64,000 bases of DNA, taken from an uncultured Muribaculaceae bacterium. Its GTDB lineage: Bacteria; Bacteroidota; Bacteroidia; Bacteroidales; Muribaculaceae. The DNA lies in contig CAJUPZ010000002.1 in assembly GCA_910588065.1 (NCBI GenBank), positions 62,001-126,000 of the forward strand, written 5' to 3'. Under the pieces are notes generated by a model that worked only from the letters and a program-made list of their open reading frames with translations, had not been told where the DNA came from and ran no database searches. Positions 61,566 to 64,000 of the stretch are shown in pieces. The position numbers and the translations under genes were made by a program. The stretch's first letter is position 1, and every line of letters starts with the position of its first letter.

Positions 61566-63254
61566 ATGAAAAAGAATGTAGGCCTCATCCTGGCTGCCGG
61601 AGCTGCTGTAGCTCTCACAGGCTGCGGCAAGAAGATGAATCAGTTTGCCGCTGATTACTTCACCACAAATCCCAACCCTCTGGAGGTTGTTGGCACTTCC
61701 GTACCGGCAACAGTAACCGGAAATGTACCCCAGAAGTTCTTCGTCAAGGACGCAACCGTGACAGTTACTCCCGTGCTTGTATACGGCAACTACCAGACCG
61801 CCGGCGCCCCTGTTGCATATCAGGGCGAGAAAGTGCGCGGCAACAATCCCGTTGTGAGCTACGCTAACGGCGGCACAGTGACCATCCCTGTCAACTATCC
61901 CTACACCCCCGAGATGATCAAGAGCGAGCTATATCTCGACTTCGCTGTTGCCCAGGGCAAGAAGCAGTATGCTCTTCCCCGTGTCAAGGTGGCTGATGGT
62001 GTTGTAGCAACCGCCGCTTTCGCAAGCGCAGAATCTGTGACCCCCGCTATCGCTCCCGACAAATTCCAGCGTATCATCAACGAAAAGTATGCCGCTGACA
62101 TCCGCTTCCTTATCAACCAGGCCAATATCCGCCCGGTAGAGCTCAAGACAGCGCAGATGGAGACATTTAACAAAGACCTCGCTTCTGTGAATGCCGACAC
62201 TGCCAGAATCATCAAGGAAATAAACATTTCATCGTATGCTTCTCCCGACGGTTCATACGCCTTCAACACCCAGCTTGCAGAAAAGCGTGAGGCCAACACC
62301 ACAGCATACGTTGAAAAGCAGCTCAAAAAAGATAAAATCACCGAATTCGGCGAACTCACAGCTCAGTTCACTCCCGAGGACTGGGAAGGCTTCCAGAAAC
62401 TCGTTGCCCAGAGCAATATCCAGGACAAAGACCTTATTCTGAGCGTGCTCTCAATGTACAAGGATCCCGAACAGCGCGAGAAAGAGATCCGCAACCTCTC
62501 GTCTGTGTTTGAAACCCTCGCTACCGAGATTCTTCCCCAGCTCCGCTACTCACGCATCACAGCCTCTGTTGATGTAATCGGCAAGAGCGATGAGCAGATC
62601 AACAAGCTTTTCGATACTAACCCCTCAGAGCTCTCTGTGGACGAAATGCTCTACGCTGCTACTCTCACCGACAACCTCGCACGCCGCAAAGCTATCTATC
62701 AGGCTGTGACAAAGTACTATCCCAATGACTTCCGCGGTTACAACAACCTCGGTGCCGTTCAGTACGAGGAGAAAGACTACGCTGCCGCTCAGGCAAGCTT
62801 CAAGAAGGCTGAAAAGCTCGCTCCCTCAAACGCTGAGGTGCAGATGAACACCGGTCTTATCGACCTTCTCAACAAAGACTACGCCGCTGCAAACCGTTGC
62901 TTCGGCAACGCTGCCGGCCTCGAAGGCCTCGGTGACGCTCTCGGAGTGTACTACCTCAAGCAGGGTGATGTGAACGCCGCTGTCAAGGCATTCGGCAACA
63001 GCAAGACAAACAACGCCGCTCTTGCCCAGATTCTTGCCAAAGACTACAGCAAAGCCAAATCTACCCTTGCTGCAATACCCGCACCCGACGCGACTACTTA
63101 CTATCTCAACGCTGTTCTCGGTGCCCGCACCAACAACTCTCAGATCGTAACATCAAACCTCCGTCAGGCTGTCAAGCTCGACCCCGCTCTTGCAAGCCGT
63201 GCCGCTCAGGATCTTGAATTTGCTAAATTCAATCTCTCAGGCGTGCTCAACTGA
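61566..63254 (+). CDS. OmpA-like/TPR outer-membrane lipoprotein
   Basis: A 562-residue lipoprotein (Cys20 in LTGC): beta-rich N-terminal region (30-170), OmpA-like region near 195-270 with INISSYASPDGSYAFN and QLAEKREANTTAYVEKQ, then TPR repeats (380-545) with YPNDFRGYNNLGAVQYEEKDYAAAQ. The order and several motifs match the fimbrial DUF3868 protein at 2229-3647 (SIKGFASPEG, PEDWGGLKAYVEKSNIPNRE vs PEDWEGFQKLVAQSNIQDKD), so the two are paralogues. It is a single-gene unit with its own terminator. Confidence 0.83.
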   Translation: MKKNVGLILAAGAAVALTGCGKKMNQFAADYFTTNPNPLEVVGTSVPATVTGNVPQKFFVKDATVTVTPVLVYGNYQTAGAPVAYQGEKVRGNNPVVSYANGGTVTIPVNYPYTPEMIKSELYLDFAVAQGKKQYALPRVKVADGVVATAAFASAESVTPAIAPDKFQRIINEKYAADIRFLINQANIRPVELKTAQMETFNKDLASVNADTARIIKEINISSYASPDGSYAFNTQLAEKREANTTAYVEKQLKKDKITEFGELTAQFTPEDWEGFQKLVAQSNIQDKDLILSVLSMYKDPEQREKEIRNLSSVFETLATEILPQLRYSRITASVDVIGKSDEQINKLFDTNPSELSVDEMLYAATLTDNLARRKAIYQAVTKYYPNDFRGYNNLGAVQYEEKDYAAAQASFKKAEKLAPSNAEVQMNTGLIDLLNKDYAAANRCFGNAAGLEGLGDALGVYYLKQGDVNAAVKAFGNSKTNNAALAQILAKDYSKAKSTLAAIPAPDATTYYLNAVLGARTNNSQIVTSNLRQAVKLDPALASRAAQDLEFAKFNLSGVLN

Positions 63255-63280
63255 TAAGAGACATACCTTATTATATTATA

Positions 63281-63311
63281 AGTCCGGCAGCCTTAGCTGC
63301 CGGACTTTTTT
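63281..63311 (+). terminator. Terminator of the OmpA/TPR lipoprotein gene
   Basis: AGTCCGGCAGC pairs with GCTGCCGGACT around CTTA, followed by seven T. Confidence 0.85.
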
Positions 63312-63357
63312 TATGGACTTTTTTTACACCGGAAATCATTAAAAAAGGGCGTAAGTC

Positions 63358-63388
63358 TTTGTCAATTAAATAATAATGCGTAAATTTG
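63358..63388 (+). promoter_or_regulatory. Promoter of rpmE2
   Basis: TAAATTTG at 63381-63388 with TTTG at 63358-63361, 19 bases apart: both elements of a Bacteroidetes promoter. Confidence 0.7.
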
Positions 63389-63460
63389 CAAGCCATTACA
63401 ACAGAGCGTCTTACCAACGCGAATGTTAAAACTTTGATTTTAAGATAATTAAATAAGAAA

Positions 63461-63715
63461 ATGAAAAAAGACATCCATCCTTCCAACTATCGCGAAGTAG
63501 TGTTCAAAGACATGTCTAACGATGAAATCTTCATCACCCGTTCCACCATCGCCGCTAAGGAGACAATCGAAGTTGATGGCGTGACTTACCCCCTCGTGAA
63601 GCTTGAAATCACCAGCAGCTCTCACCCTTTCTTCACCGGCAAGCAGAAGCTCGTTGACACCGCAGGTCGTGTGGACAAGTTCATGAGCCGTTACGGCAAC
63701 CGCAAGAAAAAATAA
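63461..63715 (+). CDS. rpmE2: Type B 50S ribosomal protein L31
   Basis: An 84-residue protein of type B L31 form: MKKDIHPSNYREVVFKDMSND, then ITSSSHPFFTGKQKLVDTAGRVDKF. It lacks the zinc-binding Cys residues of type A L31, as zinc-independent paralogues do. It has its own promoter and terminator. Confidence 0.95.
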   Translation: MKKDIHPSNYREVVFKDMSNDEIFITRSTIAAKETIEVDGVTYPLVKLEITSSSHPFFTGKQKLVDTAGRVDKFMSRYGNRKKK

Positions 63716-63738
63716 GCTGCGGCACAACACCAGCATAC

Positions 63739-63775
63739 GAAAAAGCCCGGAACCAAAGAGTTCCGGGCTTTTTTG
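63739..63775 (+). terminator. Terminator of rpmE2
   Basis: AAAAAGCCCGGAAC pairs with GTTCCGGGCTTTTTT around a short loop, directly after the stop. Confidence 0.85.
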
Positions 63776-63857
63776 ACGATTCGCCATATATGTAACAGAA
63801 AGACACCAAATGCAACTTAAAAATATTTAAAGAGCATTATATCTCAGTGACTTATCT

Positions 63858-63887
63858 TTGATTTCATAAGATTTACCACTATCTTTG
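63858..63887 (+). promoter_or_regulatory. Promoter of the gene at the right edge
   Basis: TATCTTTG at 63880-63887 with TTG at 63858-63860 (19-base spacing). A second exact box, TATCTTTG at 63853-63860, overlaps the -33 element. Confidence 0.6.
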
Positions 63888-63919
63888 CGTTAATGAAAAA
63901 CTTTAATATCATTCCTTAA

Positions 63920-64000
63920 ATGAAAACAAACCTAAGTTCACAAATCAAGCTTGACCGCATTCCGCGCCGCTACTACGACCCGCAGGGCGAGATTGAGCTT
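63920..64000 (+). CDS. Start of an unidentified gene (cut by window edge)
   Basis: An ATG 33 bases after a full promoter opens a frame running to the window edge; the 27 visible residues begin MKTNLSSQIKLDRIPRRYYD. There is no signal peptide or recognised motif in this piece. The upstream promoter supports a real gene. Confidence 0.5.
   Translation, partial: MKTNLSSQIKLDRIPRRYYDPQGEIEL

Overview
The window reads as chromosome of a Bacteroidales bacterium, most likely a Muribaculaceae-type gut commensal (the family is an inference). Supporting signs are: Mfa1/FimA-type fimbrial lipoproteins with DUF3575 and DUF3868 partners; many copies of the Bacteroidetes -7 promoter box TAnnTTTG and few Shine-Dalgarno sites; a thiamine operon of thiS/thiE/thiG/thiC/thiH type under a TPP riboswitch; and type B L31. 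There is no phage, plasmid, insertion sequence or CRISPR array.

Layout. 1-1.3 kb: N-terminal part of a Crp/Fnr regulator and a BASS-type transporter. 1.4-11.5 kb: six-gene fimbrial operon (DUF3575, DUF3868/OmpA-TPR, Mfa1-type subunit, FimB/Mfa2-type anchor, a further fimbrillin-like lipoprotein, a 1074-residue tip-like lipoprotein), with a G8 tract in its promoter region and a 262-bp inverted repeat behind it. 11.8-21.6 kb, minus strand: AspT-like transporter, KtrA/KtrB-like potassium uptake, ABC-F ATPase, M3 peptidase, DEAD-box helicase. 21.7-26.4 kb: second ABC-F ATPase, exo/endonuclease-phosphatase family membrane protein, two tandem rhomboid proteases, HU. 26.5-31.8 kb, minus strand: PepT, MiaA, acyltransferase, GH20 hexosaminidase. 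32.2-34.1 kb: dnaK.

34.2-37.5 kb is the least ordinary region. It is more A+T-rich, with a translationally overlapping trio (secreted protein, secreted caspase-fold peptidase, lipoprotein), a TRL-family lipoprotein upstream behind a terminator-like hairpin, and further upstream on the same strand a promoter and an unidentified, heavily base-paired RNA candidate of about 330 nt. This is the best place in the window for an undescribed system.

37.6-41 kb: biotin-dependent carboxyltransferase, a Cys-nucleophile alpha/beta hydrolase, a deleted acetyltransferase remnant and tRNA-Gln. 41-50.4 kb: tyrS, then TPP riboswitch-thiD-thiS-tenI-like-thiE-thiG-thiC-thiH with an overlapping Crp/Fnr gene, then an acyltransferase. 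No thiF is in the operon. 50.4-54.9 kb: rarA, a small membrane protein, a PstS-like lipoprotein and a TPR protein. 55-61.3 kb, minus strand: speA, truA, two secreted peptidases, queD, queE packed as one apparent operon. 61.5-64 kb: an OmpA/TPR lipoprotein that resembles the fimbrial DUF3868 protein, rpmE2, and the first 27 codons of an unidentified gene.
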